Assembly (NCBI GenBank): GCA_002369315.1
Contig: DFDW01000025.1
Coordinates: forward strand, 1-64,000
DNA length: 64,000 nt
Origin: Ruminococcaceae bacterium UBA3818
Lineage (GTDB): Bacteria > Bacillota > Clostridia > Oscillospirales > Ruminococcaceae
Direction of reading: 5' to 3'
A model generated the notes under the pieces. That model did no database searches and was not told where the DNA came from. It saw only the letters and a program-made list of their open reading frames with translations. Both the position numbers and the translations under genes were made by a program. This document shows positions 1 to 9,453 of this stretch, piece by piece. The first letter of the stretch is position 1, and every line of letters begins with the position of its first letter.

Positions 1-819
1 AACCCCAACAGCGATATCCCGGATATTGACGCGATTGCCGCGATTGCGCATAAACACGGTCTGCCGCTGGTTATCGACAACACTTTCGGCACACCGTATT
101 GGATCCGGCCGATTGAGCACGGCGCGGATATTGTGGTCCATTCGGCCACAAAATTTATTGGCGGCCATGGTACAACGCTGGGCGGCGTGATCGTCGATTC
201 CGGCAAGTTCGACTGGAAAGCCAGCGGCAAATATGCCCCGATTGCGGACAAGAACCCGAGCTATCACGGAATCTCCTTTGTGGATGCTGTTGGCCCTGCG
301 GCTTTTGTCACCTATGTGCGGGCGATTCTGTTGCGTGATACCGGCGCGTCTATTTCGCCTTTCGCAGCATTTTTGCTGCTGCAAGGAACAGAAACGCTTT
401 CCCTGCGTCTGGACCGTCACGCGGAGAATACCAGGAAAGTAGTGGAATATCTGGCAAATCACCCGCAAGTGGAACACGTCAATCATCCGTCCTTACCGGA
501 TCATCCGGATCATGCGCTGTATGAAAAATATTTCCCCAACGGCGGCGGTTCGATCTTTACGTTCGAAATCAAAGGCGGCCAGGAAAAAGCGCACCGGTTT
601 ATCGACAGCCTGCAGGTCTTTTCCCTGTTGGCCAACGTTGCGGATGTAAAAAGCCTGGTCATTCATCCTGCGACAACGACCCATTCTCAGCTCAGCCCCG
701 AAGAACTGCTGGATCAGGGGATCAAACCGAATACGATCCGCCTTTCGATCGGTACGGAACATGTAAACGATATCATTTACGATCTGGATCAGGCGTTCGA
801 GGCGTCTGCGCAAAAGTAA
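1..819 (+). CDS. O-acetylhomoserine sulfhydrylase (MetY-type), 5' truncated
   Basis: The reading frame is open from the first base, so the N-terminal third lies outside the window; 272 residues are visible of the roughly 425 usual for this PLP-dependent Cys/Met metabolism family. The PLP lysine is in the motif [10 protein letters not shown] (visible residue 51), and VIDNTFGTP holds the aspartate expected to contact the cofactor ring. The family condenses O-acetylhomoserine with sulfide to give homocysteine, in the cytoplasm. The glycine-rich stretch after the lysine favours MetY over cystathionine synthase or lyase. It heads a sulfur cluster with cysK and cysE. The missing N-terminus limits certainty about substrate choice. 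Confidence 0.88.
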   Translation, partial: NPNSDIPDIDAIAAIAHKHGLPLVIDNTFGTPYWIRPIEHGADIVVHSATKFIGGHGTTLGGVIVDSGKFDWKASGKYAPIADKNPSYHGISFVDAVGPAAFVTYVRAILLRDTGASISPFAAFLLLQGTETLSLRLDRHAENTRKVVEYLANHPQVEHVNHPSLPDHPDHALYEKYFPNGGGSIFTFEIKGGQEKAHRFIDSLQVFSLLANVADVKSLVIHPATTTHSQLSPEELLDQGIKPNTIRLSIGTEHVNDIIYDLDQAFEASAQK

Positions 820-864
820 GAGTATGGAAATTTTTATTGTGAAGCGGCTCTTTCCGTGGAATCC

Positions 865-916
865 TCCTATTAGAAGACGATGTCGATGTTCTCTTTTCGC
901 AGAGAAACTAATAGGA
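865..916 (+). promoter_or_regulatory. Inverted repeat in the cysK leader
   Basis: A perfect 9-bp inverted repeat (tcctattag at 865-873, ctaatagga at 908-916) encloses a second hairpin (ttctct at 889-894, agagaa at 901-906). It lies 28 bases before the cysK start and just ahead of the ribosome binding site, without a terminator-type T run. It could be an RNA leader hairpin or an operator. It does not match a riboswitch class I can recognise. Confidence 0.35.
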
Positions 917-943
917 TAGGAAAAATGAAAGGAGCAACTCATC

Positions 944-1873
944 ATGGCAATCTACAAAAAAATAACCGAACTGGTAGGAAATACACCGCTGCTGGAATTG
1001 ACCGGCTATGAGAAGAAAGAAAAGCTAGAGGCGAAAATTTACGCGAAACTGGAATTTTTGAATCCGGCCGGAAGCGTAAAAGACCGCATTGCAAAAGCGA
1101 TGATTGAAAAAGCGGAATCCAACGGCGCCCTTCGCCCGGATTCTGTCATCATCGAGCCGACCAGTGGCAATACGGGAATCGGTCTGGCGGCGATCGCCGC
1201 CTCCAAGGGCTACCGCGTCATTTTGACGATGCCGGAGACGATGAGCGTGGAACGCCGCATGTTGCTGAAAGCTTATGGTGCCGAAATTGTGTTGACCGAG
1301 GGTGCCAAAGGAATGAAAGGCGCCATTGAAAAAGCGGAGGAGTTGGCACGGCAAACGCCGGGAAGCTTTATCCCAGGGCAGTTTAAAAATCCTGCCAATC
1401 CGCAGGCGCACCGGCAGACAACAGGCCCAGAAATCTGGCGGGATACGCAAGGTAAGGTCGACATTTTCGTAGCCGGCGTCGGAACCGGAGGGACCCTGAC
1501 CGGCGTAGGAGAGTATTTGAAATCCCAAAATCCCGCAGTCAAAGTGGTGGCGGTAGAGCCGGCGAGTTCACCGGTACTTTCCAAAGGAATCGCCGGCGCG
1601 CATAAAATTCAGGGGATCGGCGCGGGCTTTGTGCCGGATACGCTGAACACCCAAATTTATGATGAAATCATACCAGTGGAGAATGAAGCGGCTTTTGCCG
1701 CAGGAAGAGAGATTGCCCGAACCGACGGCGTATTGACCGGGATCTCTTCCGGCGCAGCGGTATGGGCTGCGACGGAATTGGCAAAACGCCCGGAAAACAA
1801 AGAAAAGGTGATTGTCGTTCTGCTGCCTGATACCGGCGACCGTTATTTATCCACACCATTGTTTGAAGATTAA
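944..1873 (+). CDS. cysK: Cysteine synthase A (O-acetylserine sulfhydrylase)
   Basis: This 309-residue protein has the full length of the CysK family. It makes cysteine from O-acetylserine and sulfide using PLP. The N-terminal motif [11 protein letters not shown] is typical, the Schiff-base lysine is K46 in NPAGSVKDR, the substrate loop TSGNTGIG lies at about residues 73-80, and the phosphate-binding [10 protein letters not shown] is in the middle. The start is preceded by aaaggag at suitable spacing. The gene lies 124 bases after metY and is closed by a terminator. The O-acetylserine donor would come from the SAT gene at 3075, so both steps of cysteine synthesis are local. Confidence 0.95.
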   Translation: MAIYKKITELVGNTPLLELTGYEKKEKLEAKIYAKLEFLNPAGSVKDRIAKAMIEKAESNGALRPDSVIIEPTSGNTGIGLAAIAASKGYRVILTMPETMSVERRMLLKAYGAEIVLTEGAKGMKGAIEKAEELARQTPGSFIPGQFKNPANPQAHRQTTGPEIWRDTQGKVDIFVAGVGTGGTLTGVGEYLKSQNPAVKVVAVEPASSPVLSKGIAGAHKIQGIGAGFVPDTLNTQIYDEIIPVENEAAFAAGREIARTDGVLTGISSGAAVWAATELAKRPENKEKVIVVLLPDTGDRYLSTPLFED

Positions 1874-1881
1874 AATATCGG

Positions 1882-1918
1882 AAAGGCTCCCGAACACACG
1901 GTGAGAGGGGGCCTTTTT
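1882..1918 (+). terminator. Rho-independent terminator after cysK
   Basis: The stem aggctccc / gggggcct (one mismatch) is followed by five Ts, directly after the cysK stop and before mnmA. Confidence 0.7.
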
Positions 1919-1953
1919 CGTTTAGGCTGCCTGCTGGCGGGAAAGGGGTACAG

Positions 1954-3039
1954 ATGGAAAATCAAAAGGCGCTTATCGCGATGAGCGGCGGCGTTGACAG
2001 CTCTGTGGCGGCGCTGCTGATGCAGAAACAGGGCTTTACCTGCGTCGGCGTGACTATGAAGTTGTTTGAAAATGAGGATATCGGTAAAAGCCGGCAGCGG
2101 ACCTGCTGTTCCCTGGAAGATGTGGAGGACGCGCGAAACGTCTGTTTCCGGCTGGGGATCCCACATTATGTTTTCGGTTTTTCCGATGATTTCAGAAAAA
2201 CGGTCATTGCCCGTTTTGTCCAAAGCTATCAGCAGGGTTTCACGCCGAATCCCTGCATCGATTGCAACCGCTATATTAAATTCGACAGGTTGTTTCACCG
2301 GATGCGCCAGATGCAGATGGATGCCGTCGTGACAGGACATTATGCCCGAATCGAACGAGAGGAAGCTTCTGGCAAATGGCTTTTAAAAAAGGGAATGGAT
2401 CCCGCCAAAGATCAAAGCTATGTTCTGTACGCCATGACGCAGGATCAGCTGGCCCACACCCGTTTTCCTTTGGGGTACCTGCAAAAAAGCGAGGTGCGCA
2501 GGATCGCGCGGGAAAACAGCCTTGACAATGCGGCAAAAAGGGAAAGCCAGGATATCTGTTTTGTTCCGGATGGGGACTATGGGGCTTTTTTGGAACGATA
2601 CACCGGAAAAACAATGGAACCGGGAAATTTTGTGCGGCCGGATGGAACGGTGCTGGGACAGCACAGGGGAATCGGACGCTATACCATCGGACAGAAAAAA
2701 GGGCTGGGACTCAGCGTTGGAAGGCCCCTGTATGTCTGCGATATCTGCCCTCAATCCAATACTGTGGTGCTGGGGGAGGAAACATCGCTTTACAGCAGTT
2801 ATCTGACGGCGAAAGAGGTCAATTTGATTTCGGGAGAGCGCCTGGATAAGCCCATCCGGGTCTGCGCGAAGATCCGCTATCGCCAACAGGAGCAGCCGGC
2901 CGAAGCCTGGCAGTCGGACGACGGACGCCTGCATGTGCGTTTTGACCAGCCGCAGCGCGCAATTACGCCGGGTCAGTCGGTTGTACTGTATGACGGGGAC
3001 ACCGTTCTCGGCGGAGGTACCATTGAGCGGGCGCAGTAG
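1954..3039 (+). CDS. mnmA: tRNA-specific 2-thiouridylase MnmA
   Basis: This 361-residue protein thiolates U34 of tRNA Lys, Glu and Gln. The ATP-pyrophosphatase P-loop SGGVDSS is at residues 11-17. The two catalytic cysteines are C101 (in NPCIDCN) and C202 (in ESQDICFV), close to the positions in the E. coli enzyme. The GMDPAKDQSYVLY stretch is the usual central region, and the C-terminal third is the beta-barrel that contacts tRNA. It needs a sulfur donor: the desulfurase at 3993 lies two genes downstream, with cysE between them. The ATG follows a ggaaaggggt ribosome binding site. Confidence 0.96.
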   Translation: MENQKALIAMSGGVDSSVAALLMQKQGFTCVGVTMKLFENEDIGKSRQRTCCSLEDVEDARNVCFRLGIPHYVFGFSDDFRKTVIARFVQSYQQGFTPNPCIDCNRYIKFDRLFHRMRQMQMDAVVTGHYARIEREEASGKWLLKKGMDPAKDQSYVLYAMTQDQLAHTRFPLGYLQKSEVRRIARENSLDNAAKRESQDICFVPDGDYGAFLERYTGKTMEPGNFVRPDGTVLGQHRGIGRYTIGQKKGLGLSVGRPLYVCDICPQSNTVVLGEETSLYSSYLTAKEVNLISGERLDKPIRVCAKIRYRQQEQPAEAWQSDDGRLHVRFDQPQRAITPGQSVVLYDGDTVLGGGTIERAQ

Positions 3040-3074
3040 CGCGGCTTGAAGCAGAACGGGATGAGGAGGAGAAT

Positions 3075-3974
3075 ATGCACAAACAGATGGAAAATGATTT
3101 GGAGCAAATCGCAGCAAACCTTTTTGAACAGGAAACGGAGCCGCCGGGCCATTTTCCTGATCGGGAAAAGATCATTTGGATGATCCGGGAATTAAGAGGG
3201 ATGTTGTTTTCCGGATTTTTCGGCGGTTGTCCGGAAGGAGGGCAGAACCTCTTTTTTGCCGCGGAAAAGCTTCGGAAAATAAAAGATGAGCTGAGCCGGC
3301 AGCTGTACGCGGCGTTGACATTTCGCGCCGGGGCAGCTTCTGAACAGGAGATCCGGCGGGAAACGCAGCAGATATGCCAAGCATTTCTCAGCCGCCTGCC
3401 CGACATACAGCGGCAGCTGAAAATGGATGTGCAGGCCATCTTTGAAGGGGATCCGGCCGCGCAGAGCAAAGAAGAAGTCATTTTGTCCTATCCGGGGCTG
3501 TTTGCCATATTTGTTTACCGCGTTGCCCATGAATTGTATTGCAAAAAAGTTCCCCTGATCCCCCGTATTATGACCGAATACGCCCATAGCCGCACGGGGA
3601 TTGATATCCATGCTGGTGCCCAAATCGGAGCATATTTTTCCATAGATCACGGCACTGGCATCGTCATTGGGGAAACGACCGAGATTGGCAACCATGTTAA
3701 GCTATATCAGGGGGTGACGCTGGGCGCTTTGTCCACTCGAAAGGGACAGCAGCTTTCCCGTGTGAAACGACATCCGACGGTCAGAGATCATGTGACGATT
3801 TATTCCAATGCGTCTGTATTGGGCGGAAATACCGTCATCGGAGAAAACAGCATCATCGGTGGCAGCGCTTTTGTCACAGAGCCGGTTCCCGCTAATACAA
3901 AGGTCATGGCACAAAACGGGGAATTGACCGTTCAGCGTAAAGATCAGGGAGAACTGTGGTACTGGGAAATATAG
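3075..3974 (+). CDS. cysE: Serine O-acetyltransferase (EpsC/SrpH type)
   Basis: The 299-residue protein makes O-acetylserine from serine and acetyl-CoA, the substrate of CysK. The first 140 or so residues form the helical SAT domain. The C-terminal half is a left-handed beta-helix of hexapeptide repeats (HAGAQIG, IDHGTGIVIGETTEIG, GVTLGALS). The histidine in DHGTG is the expected catalytic one. The long N-terminus with YPGLFAIFVYRVAHELY is typical of the longer SAT subfamily rather than the short Bacillus CysE. A gaggagg ribosome binding site precedes the ATG, and the stop is 18 bases before the next start. Confidence 0.93.
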   Translation: MHKQMENDLEQIAANLFEQETEPPGHFPDREKIIWMIRELRGMLFSGFFGGCPEGGQNLFFAAEKLRKIKDELSRQLYAALTFRAGAASEQEIRRETQQICQAFLSRLPDIQRQLKMDVQAIFEGDPAAQSKEEVILSYPGLFAIFVYRVAHELYCKKVPLIPRIMTEYAHSRTGIDIHAGAQIGAYFSIDHGTGIVIGETTEIGNHVKLYQGVTLGALSTRKGQQLSRVKRHPTVRDHVTIYSNASVLGGNTVIGENSIIGGSAFVTEPVPANTKVMAQNGELTVQRKDQGELWYWEI

Positions 3975-3992
3975 GTGAAAAGGGAGAAGAAA

Positions 3993-5153
3993 ATGTTTGT
4001 GTATGCGGATAACGCGGCCACCACCCGGATGAACAAGGCGGCGATGGAAGCTATGGGGCCGTATCTGGATGGCTTTTACGGAAACCCCTCCAGTCAGCAC
4101 GCCGCCGGGCGGGACGCCGCGAAAGCGCTGGCACAGGCCAGGGCGAAGATGGCAAAAAACCTGGGATGCGAGCCGCGGGAGATCCTGTTTACTTCAGGCG
4201 GAAGCGAAGCGGATAACTTGGCCGTTTTTTCGGCGGCGGCACTGGGGGAGAAAAGCGGGAAAAAGCATATTGTTTCCACCGCGTTTGAGCACCCGGCGAT
4301 TCTTCGCTCTCTGGACAGGCTGCGGGCCAAAGGATTTTCCGTCACGCTTCTGCCGGTTCCGGAAAATGGTGTCATTTCGGGCCAGCAGGTGGAAGAAGCC
4401 ATTCGTCCGGACACCTGCCTGGTATCTGTCATGTACGCCAATCATGAGATCGGCACCATCCAGCCCATTTCGGAAATCGGGAGGATATGCCGCGAGAAAG
4501 GGGTTTTGTTCCATACCGACGCCGTTCAGGCGGCGGGGCATTTGCCGATTTGCGTGAAAGACCAGCAAATCGGGATGCTGTCCCTTTCGGCTCATAAATT
4601 TCACGGCCCGAAAGGCGTTGGAGCGCTGTATGTGCAAAAGGGAATCCAATTGGAACCGATGATTACTGGAGGCGGCCAGGAAAGAGGACTGCGGGCCGGA
4701 ACGGAGAATGTCCCGGGCGTTGTTTCGATGGCGGCGGCTTTCGATTTTGCCTGCGCGCACAGGGAAGAAAATATGAAAAAAATGACATCTTTGCGGGATA
4801 AAACGATTGACGGACTGAAAAATATCCCCTATTCTATATTAAATGGGGACCCGGTTTGCCGGCTGCCCGGAAATGTGAATGTCTGCTTTGAAGGAGTAGA
4901 GGCGGAAGCGCTTCTTTTTTTGCTGGATCAAGCTGGCATCTGCGCTTCTTCCGGTTCTGCCTGCATGGCGGGCTCGCTGGAACCCAGCCATGTTTTGCTG
5001 GCAATCGGCCGAACGCCGGATCAGGCCCGGAGCGCGCTGCGCCTTTCTTTTGGAGAGGAGAACACAGAAGAGCAGGTCGATTTTATCATCGAAACAACGG
5101 CAAAGGCGGTAAGCAGCTTGCGCGGTGTAAAATCTTCCGTCCCCCGTTTGTAA
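3993..5153 (+). CDS. NifS/IscS-type cysteine desulfurase
   Basis: A class V aminotransferase-fold PLP enzyme of about 386 residues that takes sulfur from cysteine as an enzyme persulfide. MFVYADNAATT is the typical N-terminus, SAHKFHGPKG holds the PLP lysine, and the persulfide cysteine is in ASSGSACMAGS. I chose the ATG at 3993 because gggagaag stands at ideal spacing; an in-frame GTG at 3975 abuts the cysE stop and lacks a site. No IscU scaffold is adjacent. Position next to mnmA and cysE suggests it supplies sulfur for tRNA thiolation (YrvO-like), but Fe-S assembly is not excluded. Confidence 0.92.
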   Translation: MFVYADNAATTRMNKAAMEAMGPYLDGFYGNPSSQHAAGRDAAKALAQARAKMAKNLGCEPREILFTSGGSEADNLAVFSAAALGEKSGKKHIVSTAFEHPAILRSLDRLRAKGFSVTLLPVPENGVISGQQVEEAIRPDTCLVSVMYANHEIGTIQPISEIGRICREKGVLFHTDAVQAAGHLPICVKDQQIGMLSLSAHKFHGPKGVGALYVQKGIQLEPMITGGGQERGLRAGTENVPGVVSMAAAFDFACAHREENMKKMTSLRDKTIDGLKNIPYSILNGDPVCRLPGNVNVCFEGVEAEALLFLLDQAGICASSGSACMAGSLEPSHVLLAIGRTPDQARSALRLSFGEENTEEQVDFIIETTAKAVSSLRGVKSSVPRL

Positions 5154-5168
5154 ACAAAACATTGGATT

Positions 5169-5191
5169 GCGGCCGGCAGGCCGTATCTTTT
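5169..5191 (+). terminator. Possible weak terminator after the desulfurase gene
   Basis: A short GC-rich hairpin (gcggcc-ggca-ggccgt) is followed by atcttttt. The stem is short and the T run imperfect, so partial read-through into metF is likely. Confidence 0.35.
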
Positions 5192-5218
5192 TGAATTGAA
5201 TGATGAGGATGATGTTTC

Positions 5219-6085
5219 ATGAAAGTAATCGATTTGATCCAGGCCGAGAAACCCTGTTTGTCTTTTGAGGTTTTCCCGCCGAAAACCAGCGACAATTACC
5301 AGAGTATTCAAACGGCAACGGAAAATATTGCGGCGCTTTCACCGGATTTTATCAGCGTGACATATGGCGCAGGCGGGGGGGCCAGTGATTATACCGTTTC
5401 GATTTCCGCCAACCTGCAGGAGAAATACCATGTCCCCACTCTGGCGCACCTGAGCTGTATCAGCTCTTCGCACGAGGGGGTGCAAAAGCAGCTGGCCGCC
5501 ATGCGCGCCGCCGGAATCGAAAATGTGCTGGCGCTGCGAGGCGACATCGCGCCCAACGCGCCTGCCGCCCCAAATTGGTATTACCATTACGCGAGCGAAC
5601 TGGTACGGGAGATCAAAAGCTACGGCGGATTCTGTATTGGCGGCGCGTGTTATCCGGAAAGTCATCCGGAATCCAAAAGCCAGGCGGAGGATATCGCGCA
5701 TCTGAAAGAAAAGGTGGATGCCGGATGCGAATTTTTGACCACCCAAATGTTTTTTGACAATAATATTTACTACAATTTTCTTTATAAAGTCCGGGAAGCG
5801 GGGATTACCGTTCCCGTGGTAGCGGGTATCATGCCGGTTACAAACGTCAAACAGATCAAGCGGATTGTGGAGCTTTCGGGTACGGCGCTGCCGCAGCGTT
5901 TCCGGTATCTTTTGGACCGTTTTGGCAGCAATCCGGCCGCCATGAAACAGGCGGGGATTATCTACGCCTCGGAGCAGATCATTGACCTTCTGGCCAACGA
6001 TGTACCGGCAATCCATGTTTACTCGATGAATAACGTGTCGGTAGCGGCGCAGATCCAAAGCAATCTCTCGGAGATTTTAAAATGA
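5219..6085 (+). CDS. metF: 5,10-methylenetetrahydrofolate reductase
   Basis: This 288-residue TIM-barrel flavoprotein reduces methylene-THF to methyl-THF, the methyl donor of MetH. The N-terminal SFEVFPPKT contains the glutamate conserved across the family. ISVTYGAGGG and NVLALRGDI are further signature segments, and TTQMFFDN is the usual FAD/folate pocket. Its last codons overlap the next gene (atga at 6082), indicating translational coupling to the MetH reactivation protein. A ggatgatg ribosome binding site precedes the ATG. Length and motifs match the bacterial family well. Confidence 0.95.
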   Translation: MKVIDLIQAEKPCLSFEVFPPKTSDNYQSIQTATENIAALSPDFISVTYGAGGGASDYTVSISANLQEKYHVPTLAHLSCISSSHEGVQKQLAAMRAAGIENVLALRGDIAPNAPAAPNWYYHYASELVREIKSYGGFCIGGACYPESHPESKSQAEDIAHLKEKVDAGCEFLTTQMFFDNNIYYNFLYKVREAGITVPVVAGIMPVTNVKQIKRIVELSGTALPQRFRYLLDRFGSNPAAMKQAGIIYASEQIIDLLANDVPAIHVYSMNNVSVAAQIQSNLSEILK

Positions 6086-6750
6086 CCGCCCCGGTCATTT
6101 CCGTTTCGGCGGCGCTTCCCCCCGTTGCGCGGAAAAATATTTTACGCTATCTGGGGATGGGAAGAGCAGAAGAAGATCCGGCGGTGGCTGCGCTGATTGA
6201 TGCGTGCCTGCCCGAGTTTGCCTTGGCGGCTCGCTGCCAGGCGTGCTATATGGAGCTGCCGGTCTTTACAAAAGATCGGGTGATAGATTTTGGAGCCATG
6301 CGGGTAGAAAGCGCCAGCCTGGCCAAAAACCTGGAGGGATGTCAAAAAGCGATCCTGTTTGCGGCTACTTTGGGCACGCAGATCGATCTGCAGCGCCGCC
6401 GCGCGGCGGTGACTTCGCCCGCCAGGGCGCTGGTGCTCGACGCCATTGGCTCAGCGGCGATAGAGGCGTTCTGCGACCAGCTGTGCAGTGAATGGGAGGA
6501 AAAATACCCCGATCTGCGTTTCCGTCCGCGCTTCAGCCCAGGCTATGGCGATCTGCCGCTGGAGTTCCAGAAAAAGCTGCTGGAGGTGCTGGACAGTAAA
6601 CGCAAAGCCGGAATTGTTTTGTCCGACGCGCTTTTGATGATCCCGCAGAAATCGGTTTCGGCCATTGTGGGAATGGGGCATACCGGCTGTACCATGCGGT
6701 TTCATGACTGTTCGGCGTGTTCGAAAAAAGACTGTGCTTTTCGATTATAG
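6082..6750 (+). CDS. Stand-alone MetH reactivation domain protein
   Basis: The 222-residue protein corresponds to the C-terminal AdoMet-binding activation domain of B12-dependent methionine synthase, here a separate gene. RFSPGYGDLPLEFQ matches the AdoMet-binding R-x-S-x-GY region, and MIPQKSVSAIVGMGH is the second conserved block. In full-length MetH this domain reductively remethylates oxidised cob(II)alamin. It overlaps metF by four bases and stands 13 bases before metH, whose product ends without this domain. It closes with a small cysteine cluster (CSACSKKDC) whose role I cannot assign; metal binding is possible. Confidence 0.9.
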   Translation: MTAPVISVSAALPPVARKNILRYLGMGRAEEDPAVAALIDACLPEFALAARCQACYMELPVFTKDRVIDFGAMRVESASLAKNLEGCQKAILFAATLGTQIDLQRRRAAVTSPARALVLDAIGSAAIEAFCDQLCSEWEEKYPDLRFRPRFSPGYGDLPLEFQKKLLEVLDSKRKAGIVLSDALLMIPQKSVSAIVGMGHTGCTMRFHDCSACSKKDCAFRL

Positions 6751-6763
6751 GAGGTCGATTGCT

Positions 6764-9181
6764 GTGAATGTAATGGAATGTGTAAAAAGCGGGCTGTTTT
6801 ATCTGGATGGCGGAACCGGCACATCCTTACAGGCAATGGGCCTTGTCCCGGGTGAACTGCCGGAACTTTGGAATCTTACCCATCCGCAAAAGATCATCGA
6901 GCTGGCGCGGACGTATTTTGAGGCGGGAAGCCATGCGGTCCTCACCAATACTTTCGGCGCGAACAGCCTGAAATTCGGCGAAAAAAACGGCCTTCCCGCT
7001 TTGGATGAAGTGGTCAGGGCGGCTGTTCGCTGCGCCAAAACGGCGCGAGATACGGCGCAGGGCGGACAAACGAACCGGTTTGTAGGGTTGGATATCGGCC
7101 CTTTGGGGAGAATGTTGGAGCCGCTGGGAGACTTGCCGTTTGAAACGGCGGTGGAGCTGTTTGCAGAGGTCGTGCGTGCAGGTACAAAAGAGGGCGTCGA
7201 TTTTATTCTGATCGAGACGATGAATGACGCTTATGAGACAAAAGCGGCGGTATTGGCGGCAAAAGAAAACGCCGATCTGCCTGTTTTTGTCAGCAATGTT
7301 TATGATGAAAACGCCAAGCTGATGACCGGCGCTTCGCCGGAGGCGATGGCGGCCCTGCTGGAAGGCCTCCGGGTCGATGTGATGGGCATTAACTGTTCGC
7401 TGGGGCCGGATCAGATGCTGCAGCTTCTGCCGCGCCTGTCCGCCAGCACCAGCCTGCCGCTGCTGGTCAAACCCAATGCCGGCATGCCCCGCAGCCGGAA
7501 TGGAAAGACGGTTTACGACGTGGATGAAGATCATTTTGCCGCGGTTATGAAGCAGGTGGCAGAACAGGGCGCACGGATAATTGGCGGATGCTGCGGCACT
7601 ACGCCGGCGTACATCCGAAAAATGGTCTCCGTCACTGCCGGCGTGACCCCTATTGCGCTGACCAGAAAAAAGCGGTCGGTGATCAGCTCCTATGCGCAGG
7701 TGGTGGAATTCGGAAAAGGGCCGGTGCTGATCGGGGAACGCATTAACCCGACCGGAAAGAAAAAATTCAAAGAGGCGCTGCGGGCGCACGATATCGGTTA
7801 TATTCTCAAAGAGGGGATTGCGCAGCAGGAACACGGTGCCGAGGTGCTGGATGTCAATGTAGGTTTGCCCGAGATCGACGAGCCGGCGATGCTCAGCGAG
7901 TGCGTAAAGGAACTGCAATCGGTAACCAGTTTGCCGCTCCAGCTGGATACGTCCGACCCGAAAGCGATGGAGAGGGCGATGCGCATCTATAACGGAAAGC
8001 CAATGCTCAATTCGGTAAACGGCAAAGAGGAAAGTATGGAAGCGGTCTTTCCGCTGGTGCAAAAATACGGCGGCTTGGTCGTGTGCCTTACGCTGGATGA
8101 ATCCGGCATCCCAAATACGGCTTTGGAACGGCTGGAAATTGCACGGCGGATTTTAACACGGGCGGCGGAATACGGCATCGGTCCGGAAGATCTGATTTTC
8201 GATCCGCTGGCGATGACGGTTTCGTCGGATAACCAGGCGGCGAATGTCACGCTGGAAACGGTCAGCCTGTTAAAAAAGGAATTGGGCGTTTGCTGTTCGC
8301 TGGGTGTTTCCAACGTTTCGTTTGGCCTGCCGAACCGGGAATTTGTCACGGCTTCTTTCTTCACGCTGGCGTTGGCCCGGGGGCTGGACGCGGCGATTAT
8401 GAACCCTTTTTCGATGGAGATGCAAAAAGCGTATCATTGTTATCTGGCGCTGTCGGGCCAGGATCCCAATTGCCAGAGGTACATCGGTTTCGCGCAGGAT
8501 CTTGTGTCCCAGGTCAGCTCGTCGGCCCCGGTGAAAAGCGACCTGCCTGAAAAAGTGGACGGGCTGCAGGCCTCGATTGAGCGCGGACTGCGGGAAGAAG
8601 CTTCCCACGCCGCCCGGGAGGCGCTTGCGCACGCCGATGGTTTGGCGGTAATCAACGAACAGATCATTCCGGCTTTGGATGTCGTAGGCCAGGGGTTTGA
8701 GAAGAAAACAGTTTTCCTGCCGCAGCTTCTCATGAGCGCCGAGGCGGCAAAAGCCGCGTTTGACGAAGTGCGCAAGACTATGCCCGCGGCGTCGGAACAG
8801 GGGCCGGCGGTGATTCTTGCCACGGTGAAAGGGGATATCCACGACATCGGCAAAAACATCGTTAAGGTCCTGATGGAAAACTATGGATATCGGGTGATCG
8901 ACCTGGGGCGGGATGTGCCGCCGGAAAAAATTCTGGAAGCCGCCGTGCAGAACGATATCCGCTTGGTGGGGCTGTCTGCCTTGATGACGACCACCGTCCC
9001 CGCGATGGAACAAACAGCGCGGTTGCTGCGTGCCGAAAAGCCGGACTGCAAAGTAGTGGTCGGCGGAGCGGTGTTGACCCAGGAGTATGCGGATATGATC
9101 GGAGCGGATTACTACGCGAAAAACGCGATGGAAACGGTCCGGTACGCAGAACAGGTTTTTGGAAAAGCAGCGGACCAATAA
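6764..9181 (+). CDS. metH: B12-dependent methionine synthase lacking the activation domain
   Basis: This 805-residue enzyme moves a methyl group from methyl-THF to homocysteine through cobalamin. The order is homocysteine methyltransferase barrel (about 1-300; zinc cysteines in GINCSLG and GGCCGTTP), pterin-binding barrel (GERINPTGKKKF, about 320-580), B12 cap and B12-binding domain (DIHDIGKN, cobalt-ligating His about 693). It stops right after the B12 domain; the reactivation domain is the separate gene upstream. I chose the GTG at 6764 because aggagg lies nine bases ahead; an ATG follows nine bases later. A bidirectional-looking terminator closes the unit. Confidence 0.94.
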   Translation: MNVMECVKSGLFYLDGGTGTSLQAMGLVPGELPELWNLTHPQKIIELARTYFEAGSHAVLTNTFGANSLKFGEKNGLPALDEVVRAAVRCAKTARDTAQGGQTNRFVGLDIGPLGRMLEPLGDLPFETAVELFAEVVRAGTKEGVDFILIETMNDAYETKAAVLAAKENADLPVFVSNVYDENAKLMTGASPEAMAALLEGLRVDVMGINCSLGPDQMLQLLPRLSASTSLPLLVKPNAGMPRSRNGKTVYDVDEDHFAAVMKQVAEQGARIIGGCCGTTPAYIRKMVSVTAGVTPIALTRKKRSVISSYAQVVEFGKGPVLIGERINPTGKKKFKEALRAHDIGYILKEGIAQQEHGAEVLDVNVGLPEIDEPAMLSECVKELQSVTSLPLQLDTSDPKAMERAMRIYNGKPMLNSVNGKEESMEAVFPLVQKYGGLVVCLTLDESGIPNTALERLEIARRILTRAAEYGIGPEDLIFDPLAMTVSSDNQAANVTLETVSLLKKELGVCCSLGVSNVSFGLPNREFVTASFFTLALARGLDAAIMNPFSMEMQKAYHCYLALSGQDPNCQRYIGFAQDLVSQVSSSAPVKSDLPEKVDGLQASIERGLREEASHAAREALAHADGLAVINEQIIPALDVVGQGFEKKTVFLPQLLMSAEAAKAAFDEVRKTMPAASEQGPAVILATVKGDIHDIGKNIVKVLMENYGYRVIDLGRDVPPEKILEAAVQNDIRLVGLSALMTTTVPAMEQTARLLRAEKPDCKVVVGGAVLTQEYADMIGADYYAKNAMETVRYAEQVFGKAADQ

Positions 9182-9219
9182 GATTTTTCTTTTGGAAATT
9201 CCCCATAATAAACAAAAAA

Positions 9220-9246
9220 ACGGACGCTTCCAAAGCGTCCGTTTTC
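9220..9246 (+). terminator. Strong terminator after metH
   Basis: The stem acggacgctt / aagcgtccgt has an A run before it and tttt after it, closing the metF-metH operon; it could act in both directions. Confidence 0.85.
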
Positions 9247-9453
9247 TGTTTGCAAGCGCAGCGATTCCGTCTTTTCCCGTCCTCCTAGCTGCAAAAAGAG
9301 GGGATGCTCCGGCGGCGTTAAAAATGCCCCAAACGTATAAAGTCCGGTTTTTGGAGCATACTGCCGTTGTCCGGCGGGAAACGGAAAAGCGGTTGGGACC
9401 GTTCTCGCGGTTTGGGTATATACTGAAAACAGACCTCAAAAGGAGAGATGAGA
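9247..9453 (+). other. Intergenic region upstream of feoA
   Basis: About 200 bases without a convincing gene. A candidate promoter (ttggga at 9393, tatata at 9417, 18 apart) is poor. I found no clear Fur or DtxR/IdeR palindrome, so iron control of the feo genes is not visible here. Confidence 0.4.

Noticed and set aside
819..943. T-box or SAM riboswitch upstream of cysK
   Set aside because: The gap is too short and lacks the conserved T-box and S-box sequences; only simple hairpins are seen.
6827..8062. A 411-codon minus-strand frame under metH
   Set aside because: Shadow of metH codon bias, rich in Arg and His, with no motifs.
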